A stretch of 64,000 nucleotides of DNA, taken from the NCBI RefSeq assembly GCF_003063315.1, contig NZ_NERV01000002.1, positions 310,001 to 374,000 of the forward strand, written 5' to 3'. Made by a program: the position numbers and the translations under genes. Numbering within the stretch: the first letter of the stretch is position 1; every line of letters begins with the position of its first letter. This stretch comes from Limnohabitans sp. T6-5. GTDB taxonomy: Bacteria; Pseudomonadota; Gammaproteobacteria; Burkholderiales; Burkholderiaceae_C. Below are positions 32,508 to 42,092 of the stretch, piece after piece. Under the pieces are notes generated by a model. The model saw only the letters and a list, made by a program, of their open reading frames with translations. It did no database searches and was not told where the DNA came from.

Positions 32508-33524
32508 TCAGATCAGCTTGACCAGCTGCTTGCCGAAGTTCTTGCCTTTGAGCAGACCGAGGAAAGCCTCAGGCGCAGCCGCCAGGCCTTGCGCGACCGT
32601 TTCGCGGGGGCGCAGCTTGCCGGTGCCGACCAAGGTGCCCAGCTCTTGAAGAGCCTCAGGCCAAACTTCCATGTGCTCGCTGACGATGAAGCCTTCGATC
32701 TTCATGCGGTTGATCAGAATCAAAGCCGGGTTGGCCATGGGCAGCGGCGCGCCGTCGTAGCCGGCGATCATGCCGCACACCGCGATGCGTGCGAAGGCGT
32801 TGGTGCGCAGCATCACAGCGTCAAGCACCATGCCACCCACGTTTTCAAAATGACCGTCGATGCCGTTGGGGCAAGCTTCGCGCAGCGCCTTGGACAGGCT
32901 GATGTAGTCCTTGTGCTCTTTGTAGTCGATGCAGGCGTCAAAGCCCAGCTCCTTGACCACGTAGTCGCACTTGTCCTTGCCACCGGCAATGCCCACCACA
33001 CGGCAGCCACGGGCTTTGGCCAGGGCACCATAGGCACTGCCCACCGCGCCACTGGCGGCGCTCACGGTCACCGTTTCGCCTGCTTTGGGATTGATGATCT
33101 TGACCAAGCCGTACCAAGCGGTCACGCCTGGCATGCCCACTGCGCCCAGGTAGTGCGACAGAGGGACATGGGTGGTGTCAACCTTGCGCAGTGCGCCCAA
33201 AACATTGGCATCGACCACGCTGTACTCTTGCCAGCCGCCCATGCCGACCACTTGGTCACCGGCTTTGAACTTGGGGTGCTGGCTGTCCACCACTTCGCCC
33301 ACTGTGCCGCCGATCATGACTTCGCCCAGGGGTTGTGGCACGGCGTAGCTCTTGCTCTCGTTCATGCGGCCGCGCATGTAAGGGTCCAGGCTCATGAAGT
33401 GGTGCTTGACCAGCACTTGGCCATCTTGCAAGGCCGGAATGTCGGATTCAACCAGTTTGAAGTTGGCCACAGTGGCTTCGCCCTGGGGGCGGTTGTCGAG
33501 CACGATTTGGTGGTTGAGGGTCAT
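32508..33524 (-). CDS. NADP-dependent MDR-family oxidoreductase
   Basis: A 338-residue zinc-free medium-chain reductase of the YncB/CurA or leukotriene B4 dehydrogenase-like type. The nucleotide-binding motif SAASGAVGSAYGALAKARGCRVVGIAGG starts near residue 153; the family start LNHQIVLDNRPQGEA and LDPYMRGRM near 47 are present. Such enzymes reduce 2-alkenals and enones with NADPH. It is 12 bp upstream of the GST-like gene. Confidence 0.87.
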   Translation of the reverse strand: MTLNHQIVLDNRPQGEATVANFKLVESDIPALQDGQVLVKHHFMSLDPYMRGRMNESKSYAVPQPLGEVMIGGTVGEVVDSQHPKFKAGDQVVGMGGWQEYSVVDANVLGALRKVDTTHVPLSHYLGAVGMPGVTAWYGLVKIINPKAGETVTVSAASGAVGSAYGALAKARGCRVVGIAGGKDKCDYVVKELGFDACIDYKEHKDYISLSKALREACPNGIDGHFENVGGMVLDAVMLRTNAFARIAVCGMIAGYDGAPLPMANPALILINRMKIEGFIVSEHMEVWPEALQELGTLVGTGKLRPRETVAQGLAAAPEAFLGLLKGKNFGKQLVKLI

Positions 33525-33560
33525 GGGTAAGTCTCCAGTTGAATTGATGAAAAAGAGGGG

Positions 33561-33983
33561 TCAATCGGTGGCCGGTTCAGCACGCGAGGTTCTTTCAACG
33601 TATTTGAAAGTGGCGGTTGCGTGGGCACAAAGCTGGCCTTGCGCGTCCAGAATGCGGCCTTCGGTGAATGCCAGTTGACGCGTGCGGTGCAGCAAACGGC
33701 CATGGCCGGTCAGGTGTTGTCCGGGCTGGATGGCCGCGCCGCGCATGAAACTGGTCTTCATCTCGATCGTGACCACGCCTTTGAGTTTGTCGACGCTGCG
33801 AGCGGCGGCGGCCATGACCACATCCATGAATGTCATGACCGCGCCCCCATGGGTCACGTCAAAAGAATTGAGGTGCTCCGGCTTGACAGGGAAATGCAAC
33901 ACGGACTCGCCATCGTCAAATGCCTCGAGCGTGATGCCCAGATGTTCGACAAATGGGATGTGTGCACCAAAAGGAATGCTCAT
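33561..33983 (-). CDS. PaaI-family thioesterase
   Basis: A 140-residue hot-dog thioesterase, start MSIPFGAHIPFVEHLG at 33983. The active-site region DVTHGGAVMTFMDVVMAAAARS is near residue 40, followed by VVTIEMKTSFMRGA and the C-terminal strands. This family hydrolyses acyl-CoA, including aromatic and short-chain thioesters. Position inside the acyl-CoA cluster fits a housekeeping or overflow role. Confidence 0.87.
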   Translation of the reverse strand: MSIPFGAHIPFVEHLGITLEAFDDGESVLHFPVKPEHLNSFDVTHGGAVMTFMDVVMAAAARSVDKLKGVVTIEMKTSFMRGAAIQPGQHLTGHGRLLHRTRQLAFTEGRILDAQGQLCAHATATFKYVERTSRAEPATD

Positions 33984-34000
33984 GCGCCAGGCCTTTCGCT

Positions 34001-34792
34001 TCAGCCGCCAATGATGGCGCTGACGCCACCGTCCACCGCCATCCATTGGCCGGTGATGTGTTTGCCTGCGTCCGAAGCGTAGAGCAAGGTCAGGCCCTTG
34101 AGGTCTTCGTCGTCGCCCAAGCGGCGCAGCGGTGCGCCTTTGGCCATGTTGTCAGCACCGATTTTTTCCAGCAGGCCATAAGTCATCTTGCTGGGGAAAA
34201 AGCCGGGGCAAATCGCGTTGACGGTGATGCCGTGCTCGCCCCACTCGCCTGCCAGCGCCCGGGTGAAGTTGATCACCGCGCCTTTGGAGGTGTTGTAGGC
34301 GATGGTCTTCATCTCCAACGGGTTGCCCGCCAGACCGGCGATGGAGGCCACGTTCAGGATGCGGCCCTTGCCACGGGGAATCATGCTGAGCTTGGCCACC
34401 TCTTGCGAAAGGATGAAATAGCCACGCACATTCAGGTTCATCACCTTGTCCCAGGCCTCGACCGGGTGGTCTTCGGCCGGTGCCCCCCAAGAGGCACCCG
34501 CGTTGTTGATCAGGATGTCGATGGGCCCCATGCGCTCCACGGTTTCGGCCGCCAGGCGGCGGAGGTCTTCTTCTTTGGCGCAGTCAGCAGCAATCCAGCG
34601 GGCGTCGATGCCCGCGGCTTGCAGCTCGGCAGCGGCATCTTCGAGATCGGCGGCTTTGCGTGAGCTGAGCATGATCTTGGCGCCCGCCTCGCCCAAGGCA
34701 TGGGCCATTTGCAGGCCCAGGCCGCGTGAGCCACCGGTGACCAAGGCCACCTGGCCGGTCAAGTCAAAAAGTTGTTGAACAGTGCGTGCCAT
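34001..34792 (-). CDS. SDR family oxidoreductase
   Basis: A 263-residue classical short-chain dehydrogenase: VTGGSRGLGLQMAHALGEAGA (residues 16-36), NNAGASWGAPAEDHP near 95, and YNTSKGAVINFTRALAGEWGEHG near 165. Length is normal. It is 17 bp upstream of the PaaI-type gene and 12 bp downstream of the Dabb gene, so the block is one transcription unit. It likely acts on a hydroxyacyl-CoA or alcohol, but this is not shown by sequence. Confidence 0.88.
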   Translation of the reverse strand: MARTVQQLFDLTGQVALVTGGSRGLGLQMAHALGEAGAKIMLSSRKAADLEDAAAELQAAGIDARWIAADCAKEEDLRRLAAETVERMGPIDILINNAGASWGAPAEDHPVEAWDKVMNLNVRGYFILSQEVAKLSMIPRGKGRILNVASIAGLAGNPLEMKTIAYNTSKGAVINFTRALAGEWGEHGITVNAICPGFFPSKMTYGLLEKIGADNMAKGAPLRRLGDDEDLKGLTLLYASDAGKHITGQWMAVDGGVSAIIGG

Positions 34793-34804
34793 GTCAGGCT
34801 CCTT

Positions 34805-35110
34805 TTATTCGACGTTGAAATCCATGCAGCGACGTTCTTTGACGACCGCTTTCATGAAGGGTTTGATGGCCACATGTTGCGGGTGATTCTGGTAGGCCGC
34901 TAGCACCTGCGCGTCATCGAGCAGCATGTGGAGCACCAAATCATTCGTGCAGTCCATGCCCGGTGTGGCGGTGGCGACTTCAAAAGTACGGATACCGGGC
35001 ACCACCTGAGCGCATGACAGCAACAAAGCCTTGGCTTTTTCCAGATTGGTGGCCTTGTCCGCCCCTTCGGCCTGCTCGTGCAGGTTCCACATCACGATGT
35101 GTCGGATCAT
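34805..35110 (-). CDS. Dabb (stress-responsive alpha/beta-barrel) protein
   Basis: A 101-residue protein, start at 35110 (MIRHIVMWNLHEQAEG), overlapping the acyl-CoA dehydrogenase stop (TGATG). The family marks are the RHIVMW start, VPGIRTFEVATATPGMD and DLVLHMLLDDAQVLAAYQNHPQHV. Dabb domains are dimeric barrels that bind small molecules or act on polyketide-like rings; their role in fatty-acyl clusters is unknown. Confidence 0.87.
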   Translation of the reverse strand: MIRHIVMWNLHEQAEGADKATNLEKAKALLLSCAQVVPGIRTFEVATATPGMDCTNDLVLHMLLDDAQVLAAYQNHPQHVAIKPFMKAVVKERRCMDFNVE

Positions 35111-36951
35111 CAGAAAGCCTCCTCGGGCAGTTCGGCGCAAGTCGGGTCGCGGCTGCTGACCACGTTCAGCCAGGCCCCAATCTTGGGCAATTCATAACGG
35201 AAGAAGTAACGGCAGGCCGCGCGGCGGCCCTGCGCTGCGGGGGTGTCATGGCCGTCCAGGCTTGCCGCCACATCGAGCCAGATCCAGGCGATGACCGTGT
35301 GGCCAAAGGCCTGCAAATACGGAACTGCATTGGCCAGCGCCTGAGCAGGTTCTGCGCCGTCCCAGGCTTGCTGGGTGGCTTGGCCGATTTGCTTGAGCGC
35401 GTCACGCAAAGCTGCGGCTTCAGGACCCCAGCTGGCTTGCGCCTTGTTCGCGGTAGACAGCATGCGCTCCGCCAACAGTTGCAGGCCCCGGCCGTTTTCC
35501 ATCAACACCTTGCGGCCCAAGAGGTCCATGGCCTGGATGCCGTGCGTGCCCTCGTGGATCATGTTCAGGCGGTTGTCGCGCCAATATTGCTCCACCGGAA
35601 AGTCGCGGGTGTAGCCGTAGCCGCCGTGGATCTGTATGGCCAAGCTGTTGGCTTCCAGGCACCATTCGCTGGGGAAACTCTTGACGATGGGCGTCAGCAC
35701 TTCGAGCAGCAGGCGCGCCACATCGGCGTTTTCGGCCGTGCCGGTGTGCTGTTCGTCCACCAGGCGGGCGCTGTACAGGGCCAGCGCCAGTGCGCCTTCG
35801 CTGTAGGCTTTTTGGGCCAGCAACATGCGTTTGATGTCGGCGTGTTCGATGATGCGCACCTGCGGGCGGCTGGCGTCTTTGCCCCCTGCCCCGCTGGGTC
35901 GGCCTTGAGGGCGGTTCTTGGCGTAATCGAGGCTGGCGTAGTAACCGGCCATGCCCAGCATGGTGGCGGCCATGCCCACGCCAATGCGGGCTTCATTCAT
36001 CATGTGGAACATGCAGCGCAGACCTCCGCCGGGTTGGCCGACCAAGTAGCCCACGGCACCGCTTCCGGCGCCGTCCAAGCCCCCGCCTGAATCGCCTCGC
36101 ACCGGGTACTTGCCCTCGCCAAAGTTCAGCAGCGTGTTGGTCGTGCCGCGCCAGCCGCACTTGTGGTTCAGCCCCGCCAGCGCCACGTCATTGCGCTCGC
36201 CGGTGAGTTGGCCGTCTGTGCCCACCAGCTTCTTGGGCACGATGAACAGTGAAATGCCTTTGACGCCCGGCACCAGTTGGCCATTCGCATCCGGGATCTT
36301 GGCCAGCACCAAATGGATGATGTTCTCGGAGAGTTCGTGCTCGCCCGAGGAAATCCACATCTTGTTGCCTTTGAGGCGGTAACGCGCCCCCAAAGCGTCA
36401 GCTTCAAAGTCAGCGCCATCGGGCGTGGCACGGGTCGTCACGTCACTGAGCGACGAGCCCGCTTGCGGCTCACTCAGGCACATGGTGCCCGAAAAGCGGC
36501 CATTGAATTCGTTGGCCGCAAACACCTGCTTTTGCAGATCGGTGCCGTGCACCATCAGCAAATTGGCATTGCCGCTGGTCAGCATGCCCGAGCCGATGCT
36601 GACCGAAGCCATGGCGAAAAACGCATTGGCCGCTGCCTCCACGGTGTAGGGCAATTGCATGCCGCCAAACTCGTAATCTTGCGCGGCGCTGAGCATGCCC
36701 GACTCGGCATAGGCCTTGTAGGCGTCGTGTGTGGCTTGCGGCAAGATGACTTTTTCGCCATCAAAGTGCGGCTCTTGCGTGTCGACCAGTCGGTTAAAAG
36801 GCGCGTACTTCTCGCGGGCAATGCGCTCGCAGGTGTCGAGCACGGCGTCAAAGGTTTCACGCGAGTGGTCGGTAAAACGCTCGCGGCTTTGCAAGCTTTC
36901 GACCTTCAGCCAGTCGTGCAGCAAAAAATCAACGGTGGGGCGCAGGCTCAT
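35110..36951 (-). CDS. Acyl-CoA dehydrogenase, long form
   Basis: A 613-residue FAD enzyme. MCLSEPQAGSSLSDV near residue 156 is the flavin/substrate-binding signature, KMWISSGEHEL near 198 follows, and the base glutamate is probably in YWRDNRLNMIHEGTHGIQAMDLLG near 455. A ~130-residue C-terminal extension makes it longer than classical (380-residue) enzymes, as in the FadE/DmdC-like subgroup. Substrate unknown. It is separated from the thiolase gene by an intrinsic terminator and coupled to the downstream Dabb gene. Confidence 0.88.
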   Translation of the reverse strand: MSLRPTVDFLLHDWLKVESLQSRERFTDHSRETFDAVLDTCERIAREKYAPFNRLVDTQEPHFDGEKVILPQATHDAYKAYAESGMLSAAQDYEFGGMQLPYTVEAAANAFFAMASVSIGSGMLTSGNANLLMVHGTDLQKQVFAANEFNGRFSGTMCLSEPQAGSSLSDVTTRATPDGADFEADALGARYRLKGNKMWISSGEHELSENIIHLVLAKIPDANGQLVPGVKGISLFIVPKKLVGTDGQLTGERNDVALAGLNHKCGWRGTTNTLLNFGEGKYPVRGDSGGGLDGAGSGAVGYLVGQPGGGLRCMFHMMNEARIGVGMAATMLGMAGYYASLDYAKNRPQGRPSGAGGKDASRPQVRIIEHADIKRMLLAQKAYSEGALALALYSARLVDEQHTGTAENADVARLLLEVLTPIVKSFPSEWCLEANSLAIQIHGGYGYTRDFPVEQYWRDNRLNMIHEGTHGIQAMDLLGRKVLMENGRGLQLLAERMLSTANKAQASWGPEAAALRDALKQIGQATQQAWDGAEPAQALANAVPYLQAFGHTVIAWIWLDVAASLDGHDTPAAQGRRAACRYFFRYELPKIGAWLNVVSSRDPTCAELPEEAF

Positions 36952-36983
36952 GTCGCATCATCCCGGTTCAAAAAACAGACAAA

Positions 36984-37015
36984 GAAAAAGGCGGTCAGCT
37001 GCAAACCGACCGCCT
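36984..37015 (-). terminator. Intrinsic terminator of the thiolase gene
   Basis: On the minus strand, GGCGGTC and GACCGCC form a 7-bp stem around a 12-nt loop and are followed by TTTTTC. It lies 33 bp after the thiolase stop and before the acyl-CoA dehydrogenase start, so that gene probably needs its own promoter or read-through. Confidence 0.75.
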
Positions 37016-37047
37016 TGGTGTTGATCAGGCGTCAACAGCCACGGGCA

Positions 37048-38223
37048 TCACAGCACTTCAAAAATGCCGCAAGCGCCCATGCCACCGCCGATGCACATGG
37101 TCACCGCCACGCGCTTGGCGCCACGGCGCTTGCCCTCGATCAGGGCGTGGCCCGTGAGGCGCTGGCCCGACACGCCGTAGGGGTGACCCACTGCGATCGC
37201 GCCACCGTTGACGTTCAGACGATCGGCCGGGATGCCCAGCTTGTCGCGGCAATACAGCACCTGCACCGCAAACGCTTCGTTCAGTTCCCACAGGTCGATG
37301 TCATTGACGGTGAGGCCCAAACGCGCCAGCGCTTTGGGCACGGCATACACGGGGCCGATGCCCATTTCGTCAGGCTCGCAACCGGCCACAGCAAAACCGA
37401 GGAAACGGCCCAGGGGCTTCAAACCGCGTTGTTCGGCCAGCTTTTCGTCCATCAGCACGCATGCGCCTGCGCCGTCCGAAAACTGGCTGGCGTTGCCCGC
37501 TGTGACCAAACCACCGGGCAAAGCCGAGCGCAAGCCGCTGATGGCTTCCACGGTGGTGCCTTCGCGCAGACCTTCGTCCACGCTCACAGTGACTTGCTTT
37601 GTGGTCATGCCCATGACCTTGTCAATCACGCCTTGCGTCACGGTGATGGGCGCGATTTCGTCGTTGAACAAGCCAGCAGCTTGCGCAGCGCAGGCTTTTT
37701 GCTGGCTGGCCGCACCGTAGGCATCCATCACGTCACGGCCGATCTTGTAGCGCTTGGCCACTTGCTCGGCGGTTTGCAGCATGTTCCAGTAGATCTCGGG
37801 CTTCATCTTGGCCAAGGCCAAGTCTTGCAGCATGTGGGTGTTCATTTCTTGCTGCACGCAAGAAATGCTTTCCACGCCACCGGCCACATACACCTGGCCT
37901 TCGCCCGCGATGATGCGTTGCGCCGCCAAAGCAATGGTTTGCAGGCCCGACGAGCAAAAGCGGTTCACGGTCATGCCCGACACCGAAATCGGCAAACCGG
38001 CCTTCAGGGCGACTTGGCGGGCGATGTTGGCACCGGTGGCACCTTCGGGCGTGGCGCAACCCATGATCACGTCTTCGACTTCGGCGGCGTCAATGCCCGC
38101 GCGGGCCACAGCGTGCTGCACGGCGTGACCGCCGAGAGTTGCGCCGTGGGTCATGTTGAAAGCGCCCTTCCAGCTCTTGGCCAGAGGGGTACGGGCGGTA
38201 GATACGATCACTGCATTGGTCAT
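37048..38223 (-). CDS. Acetyl-CoA C-acyltransferase (thiolase)
   Basis: A 391-residue thiolase. The acylated cysteine is in [14 protein letters not shown] near residue 87, the GHP motif is [20 protein letters not shown] near 340, and the second catalytic cysteine is in [18 protein letters not shown] at the C-terminus. It cleaves 3-ketoacyl-CoA with CoA in beta-oxidation, complementing the FadB-like enzyme encoded upstream. A tandem-repeat element sits in the gap to that gene. Confidence 0.92.
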   Translation of the reverse strand: MTNAVIVSTARTPLAKSWKGAFNMTHGATLGGHAVQHAVARAGIDAAEVEDVIMGCATPEGATGANIARQVALKAGLPISVSGMTVNRFCSSGLQTIALAAQRIIAGEGQVYVAGGVESISCVQQEMNTHMLQDLALAKMKPEIYWNMLQTAEQVAKRYKIGRDVMDAYGAASQQKACAAQAAGLFNDEIAPITVTQGVIDKVMGMTTKQVTVSVDEGLREGTTVEAISGLRSALPGGLVTAGNASQFSDGAGACVLMDEKLAEQRGLKPLGRFLGFAVAGCEPDEMGIGPVYAVPKALARLGLTVNDIDLWELNEAFAVQVLYCRDKLGIPADRLNVNGGAIAVGHPYGVSGQRLTGHALIEGKRRGAKRVAVTMCIGGGMGACGIFEVL

Positions 38224-38224
38224 T

Positions 38225-38388
38225 TTGAATCCTTGTTTATGGCGTTGAGCGTTGAGCGTTCAGCGTTCAGCGTTCAGCGTTGGGGGATGTGGATGAGCGT
38301 CTGGTTATGTGCATGGAGCGATGAGCGGTGAACAGTTGTTCCCAGTCTTTTCACGCTCAACGCCCAACGCAGAACGCTCAACCCCAAG
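38225..38388. repeat. Heptamer-repeat palindromic element between fad genes
   Basis: The left arm is a run of 7-bp units (GCGTTGA and GCGTTCA, five or six of them, 38240-38280); the right arm (about 38352-38385) is made of complementary ACGCTCA and ACGCCCA units. The two arms could fold back on each other across ~70 bp. The same kind of element is inserted in purL at 62301-62437. Confidence 0.7.
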
Positions 38389-40500
38389 TCAGTTGAATGT
38401 CTTGCCTTCGGCCACCAAACGTGCCAACAAAGGCGCGGGTTGCCAGAACTGGGCGTCGTCGTGCGGATTTTTCGCAAAGCGCTTCATGGCTTCGGCGACG
38501 TTGAACAGGCCAATCGTGTCGGCGTAGTTCATGGGGCCACCGCGCCAGAACGGGAAGCCGTAACCGGTGATGTAGACCATGTCGATGTCGCTGGCCTTGC
38601 TGGCAATGCCTTCTTCCAGAATGTGGGCGGCTTCGTTGACCAGCGAGAACACCAGGCGTTGCACGATTTCGTCGTCCGAAATCTTGCGTGCGGTGATGCC
38701 CATGTCGGCGCGGTGCTTTTCGATCATCTCGACCACCACGGCGCTGGGGATCGCGTCGCGCTTGCCAGCCTGGTAGTCGTACCAGCCTGCGCCGGTCTTC
38801 TGACCGTAACGGCCCATTTCGCACAACAAGTCAGCGGTTTTGCTGTACTTGAGATTGGGCTTTTCGGTGTAGCGGCGCTTGCGAATGGCCCAGCCGATGT
38901 CGTTGCCGGCCAAGTCGCCCATGCGGAAGGGGCCCATGGCAAAACCAAACTTCTCGACGGCTTTGTCCACCTGAGCGGGTGTGCAACCTTCTTCGATCAG
39001 GAAGCCAGCCTGGCGGCTGTATTGCTCGATCATGCGGTTGCCGATGAAACCATCGCACACGCCCGAGACCACCGAAGTTTTCTTGATCTTTTTGCCAATG
39101 GCCATCACGGTGGCCAGCACGTCTTTGCCGGTTTGTGCACCGCGCACGACTTCGAGCAGCTTCATCACGTTGGCGGGGCTGAAGAAGTGCATGCCGACCA
39201 CGTCTTGTGGGCGCTTGGTGAAAGAGGCAATCTTGTTAACGTCAAGCGTCGACGTGTTGGAGGCCAGGATGGCGCCGGGCTTCATCACTTCATCGAGCTT
39301 CTTGAAGACGGCTTCTTTCACGCCCATTTCTTCAAACACGGCTTCGATCACCAGGTCAGCCTGGCCGATGTCGTCGTAGCTCAGCGTGGTGGACAAAAGC
39401 GCCATGCGCTCGTCGTATTTCTCTTGCTTGAGCTTGCCCTTTTTGACTTGCGCTTCGTAGTTCTTGCGGATGGTGGCCACGCCACGGTCCAGCGCGTCTT
39501 GTTTCATTTCCAGCATCTTGACCGGAATGCCCGCGTTCAGGAAGTTCATCGAGATACCGCCGCCCATGGTGCCCGCACCAATCACGGCGATCGACTTGAT
39601 CTCGCGCTTGGGTGTGTCTTCGGGCACGTCAGGGATCTTGGATGCTGCACGGTCGGCGATGAAAATGTGGCGCAGTGCACGACTTTCAGGCGTCAGCATC
39701 AGGTTCATGAAGATGTCACGCTCAACGACCATGCCGTCGTCAAATTTCTTCTTGGTGGCGGCTTCAACCGCGTCCACGCATTTGGCTGGTGCAGGCAGGT
39801 TTTTGGCCATGCCCTTGACCATGTTGCGTGTGAACTGGAAGTACGCATCGCCTTGGGGGTGCTTGCAAGGCAGGTTTTTGACCAGCGGCAGTGGCGTGCC
39901 ATCGGCATGCGTTGCGGCCACTTTGCGCGCCAAGGCCAAAGCTTCTTCAGCCAATGATTCGGCTGACTTGGCCATCACATCAAACAGCTTTTGACCGGGC
40001 AACATGGCCAGCATTTCGCTCTTGATGGCTTCGCCGCTGACGATCATGTTGAGCGCCGCTTCGACACCGATCACGCGGGGCAGACGCTGCGTGCCGCCTG
40101 CTCCGGGGATCAGGCCCAGCTTGACTTCAGGCAGCGCAATGCTGGCGCCAGGCGCTGCGATGCGGTAGTGGCAGCCCAGGGCCAATTCCAAACCACCGCC
40201 CATGGCGACCGAGTGGATAGCGGCGACCACGGGTTTGCCCGAGTTTTCGCAAGCGCGGATCACGCTCAGCAAATTGGGTTCCTGGACCGCCTTGGGCGAC
40301 CCAAATTCACGGATGTCCGCGCCGCCCGAGAAGGCTTTGCCACCACCGGTGATGACAATTGCCTTGACGGCCGCGTCGTTGTTGGCTTTTTCCAGACCAT
40401 CGGTGATGCCGATGCGGGTGGAAAGACCCAGACCATTGACGGGCGGGTTCATCAGGGTGATGACCGCGACATCACCGTGGACTTTGTATTCAGCTGTCAT
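38389..40500 (-). CDS. Bifunctional enoyl-CoA hydratase / 3-hydroxyacyl-CoA dehydrogenase
   Basis: A 703-residue FadB/FadJ-like protein, start [18 protein letters not shown] at 40500. Residues 1-190 are the hydratase with [15 protein letters not shown] near 61 and [15 protein letters not shown] near 103. The dehydrogenase begins with [18 protein letters not shown] near 303, and its active-site histidine is in [17 protein letters not shown] near 430; the C-terminal helical domains follow. It performs two steps of beta-oxidation. It is the first gene after a palindromic operator at 40541. Confidence 0.9.
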   Translation of the reverse strand: MTAEYKVHGDVAVITLMNPPVNGLGLSTRIGITDGLEKANNDAAVKAIVITGGGKAFSGGADIREFGSPKAVQEPNLLSVIRACENSGKPVVAAIHSVAMGGGLELALGCHYRIAAPGASIALPEVKLGLIPGAGGTQRLPRVIGVEAALNMIVSGEAIKSEMLAMLPGQKLFDVMAKSAESLAEEALALARKVAATHADGTPLPLVKNLPCKHPQGDAYFQFTRNMVKGMAKNLPAPAKCVDAVEAATKKKFDDGMVVERDIFMNLMLTPESRALRHIFIADRAASKIPDVPEDTPKREIKSIAVIGAGTMGGGISMNFLNAGIPVKMLEMKQDALDRGVATIRKNYEAQVKKGKLKQEKYDERMALLSTTLSYDDIGQADLVIEAVFEEMGVKEAVFKKLDEVMKPGAILASNTSTLDVNKIASFTKRPQDVVGMHFFSPANVMKLLEVVRGAQTGKDVLATVMAIGKKIKKTSVVSGVCDGFIGNRMIEQYSRQAGFLIEEGCTPAQVDKAVEKFGFAMGPFRMGDLAGNDIGWAIRKRRYTEKPNLKYSKTADLLCEMGRYGQKTGAGWYDYQAGKRDAIPSAVVVEMIEKHRADMGITARKISDDEIVQRLVFSLVNEAAHILEEGIASKASDIDMVYITGYGFPFWRGGPMNYADTIGLFNVAEAMKRFAKNPHDDAQFWQPAPLLARLVAEGKTFN

Positions 40501-40540
40501 GCTGGCGTTCCTTTGCGTGAAATAAAACTGCGAATAAAAA

Positions 40541-40554
40541 AGAACGGTCGTTCT
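40541..40554. promoter_or_regulatory. Palindromic operator upstream of the beta-oxidation genes
   Basis: AGAACG-GT-CGTTCT is a perfect 6-bp inverted repeat about 40 bp before the start of the bifunctional enzyme gene, within an AT-rich promoter stretch (AATAAAAAAGAACG). Palindromes of this size are typical of TetR-family repressors such as those controlling fatty-acid degradation. No regulator gene is adjacent. Confidence 0.55.
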
Positions 40555-40621
40555 ATTTTGCTGTGATTGTAGTGGCTCAATGGCCAAAAACGCAGAGATG
40601 CTGTCTCAACCGGGACCGATT

Positions 40622-41317
40622 TCAGACTTCCAGCCATTCCTTGCGGATGTAGGTGTTTTGCCGCAAGTCATCGGGCGTGCCTTCAAACACGATGCTGCCG
40701 TGACCCATGACCAATGTCCGATCTGAAATGTTCATGGCGATCGTCAGTTTTTGCTCGATCAGCAACACCGAAATGCCACGGCTTTTGAGCTGTTGCAGGT
40801 ATTGGCCCACCAGTTCAACGATCTTGGGGGCCAGACCTTCCGTGGGCTCATCGATGATGATCAAGTCCGGGTCGCCCATCAGTGTGCGGCACAGGGTGAG
40901 CATTTGCTGTTCGCCGCCCGACAAAACCCCTGCCTCGGTGTGCTCACGCTCTTTGAGGCGCGGAAACATGGCGTACATGTCATCGAACGACCAGCGGCTG
41001 TTTTTGGCCCCCGATTTCTGCCCCAGTTGCAGGTTTTGCGACACCGTCAATTTGGGGAAGATGTCGCGGTTCTCCGGCACATAGCCAATCCCCAAGTGCG
41101 CCACTTCGTAGGCTTTTTTCCCCTGAATCGGCTGGCCCCGCCAGTCAATCAGGCCTTGGCAGTCCACCAGGCCCATGATGGCCTTGGCCGTGGTGGAGCG
41201 GCCGGAGCCGTTGCGGCCGAGCAAAGCCACGATCTCGCCTTGGCCCACGCCAAAGCTCACACCATGCAGCACATGGCTTTTGCCGTAATAGGCGTGAAGA
41301 TTTTCAACTTTGAGCAT
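40622..41317 (-). CDS. livF: Branched-chain amino acid-type ABC transporter ATPase LivF
   Basis: A 231-residue ABC ATPase, start MLKVENLHAYYGKSHVL at 41317. LSGGEQQMLTLCRTLMGDPDLIIIDEPTEGL holds signature and Walker B. The Walker A reads GRNGSGRSTT: arginine (CGC codon) replaces the invariant lysine. Walker A lysine loss usually abolishes ATP hydrolysis, though I recall RST variants in LivF-like proteins of Burkholderiales. With LivG it would power uptake through LivHM. It is the last gene of the five-gene liv operon. Confidence 0.85.
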   Translation of the reverse strand: MLKVENLHAYYGKSHVLHGVSFGVGQGEIVALLGRNGSGRSTTAKAIMGLVDCQGLIDWRGQPIQGKKAYEVAHLGIGYVPENRDIFPKLTVSQNLQLGQKSGAKNSRWSFDDMYAMFPRLKEREHTEAGVLSGGEQQMLTLCRTLMGDPDLIIIDEPTEGLAPKIVELVGQYLQQLKSRGISVLLIEQKLTIAMNISDRTLVMGHGSIVFEGTPDDLRQNTYIRKEWLEV

Positions 41318-41318
41318 G

Positions 41319-42092
41319 TCAGTGGCCTCCCGCCTGGCTGTCGGCCACACTGGAGCCCAGGTAAGCCTCTTGAACTTTCGCATTGGCGCGGACCGCTTCA
41401 GGCGTGTCAAAGGCGATCACTTCGCCATAGACCACCACCGCAATCTTGTCGGCCAGCCCAAACACCACGCCCATGTCGTGCTCCACCGTCAGCAGTGTTT
41501 TGCCCACGGTGACTTCCTTGATGAGGCGGATGAAGCGAGAAGTCTCGCTTTTGCTCATGCCCGCCGTCGGTTCGTCCAGCAAGATCACATCCGAGCCACC
41601 TGCAATGGTCACGCCAATTTCCAGGGCACGCTGCTCGGCATAGGTCAGGTTCATGGCCAACACATCGCGCTTTTTGTCCAAATGGATCATCTCCAGCAAC
41701 TGATCGGTGCGTTCGTTGGCATCTTTCAAGCCCGACAGGAACTTGAAAAAGGTGTACTTGTAGCCCAGGCTCCAGAGCACGGCGCAGCGCAAGTTTTCAA
41801 ACACGCTGAGCTTGGGAAAAATGTTGGTGATCTGGAAGCTGCGCGACAGCCCCATGCGGTTGATTTCATAGGGGGTCTTGTGCTGGATGCGCTGCCCATT
41901 GAGCAAAATGTCGCCGCTGGTGGGGCCAAAGCGCCCGCTGATCAGGTTGAACAACGTGGATTTGCCAGCGCCGTTGGGGCCGATCACCGCCACGCGCTCA
42001 CCCGCTTGCACCGCCAGGTTCACGCCACGGATGATCTCGGTTTTGCCAAAGTTCTTGCGAAGGTCTTTGAGTTCAAGAGCGTAGGTACTCAT
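41319..42092 (-). CDS. livG: Branched-chain amino acid-type ABC transporter ATPase LivG
   Basis: A 257-residue ABC ATPase. Walker A is GPNGAGKSTLFNLISG near residue 37 (normal lysine), the signature is in LTYAEQRALEIGVTIAGGSDVILLDEPTAGMSKSE (no canonical LSGGQ; LTYAEQ as common for LivG). The C-terminal extension VQEAYLGS is typical. It starts 4 bp inside the livM end and is followed after 1 bp by livF. Confidence 0.9.
   Translation of the reverse strand: MSTYALELKDLRKNFGKTEIIRGVNLAVQAGERVAVIGPNGAGKSTLFNLISGRFGPTSGDILLNGQRIQHKTPYEINRMGLSRSFQITNIFPKLSVFENLRCAVLWSLGYKYTFFKFLSGLKDANERTDQLLEMIHLDKKRDVLAMNLTYAEQRALEIGVTIAGGSDVILLDEPTAGMSKSETSRFIRLIKEVTVGKTLLTVEHDMGVVFGLADKIAVVVYGEVIAFDTPEAVRANAKVQEAYLGSSVADSQAGGH

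Noticed and set aside
38440..39957. A 505-codon + strand open frame opposite the bifunctional beta-oxidation gene
   Set aside because: It is antisense to clear catalytic motifs of the real gene and no domain is visible.
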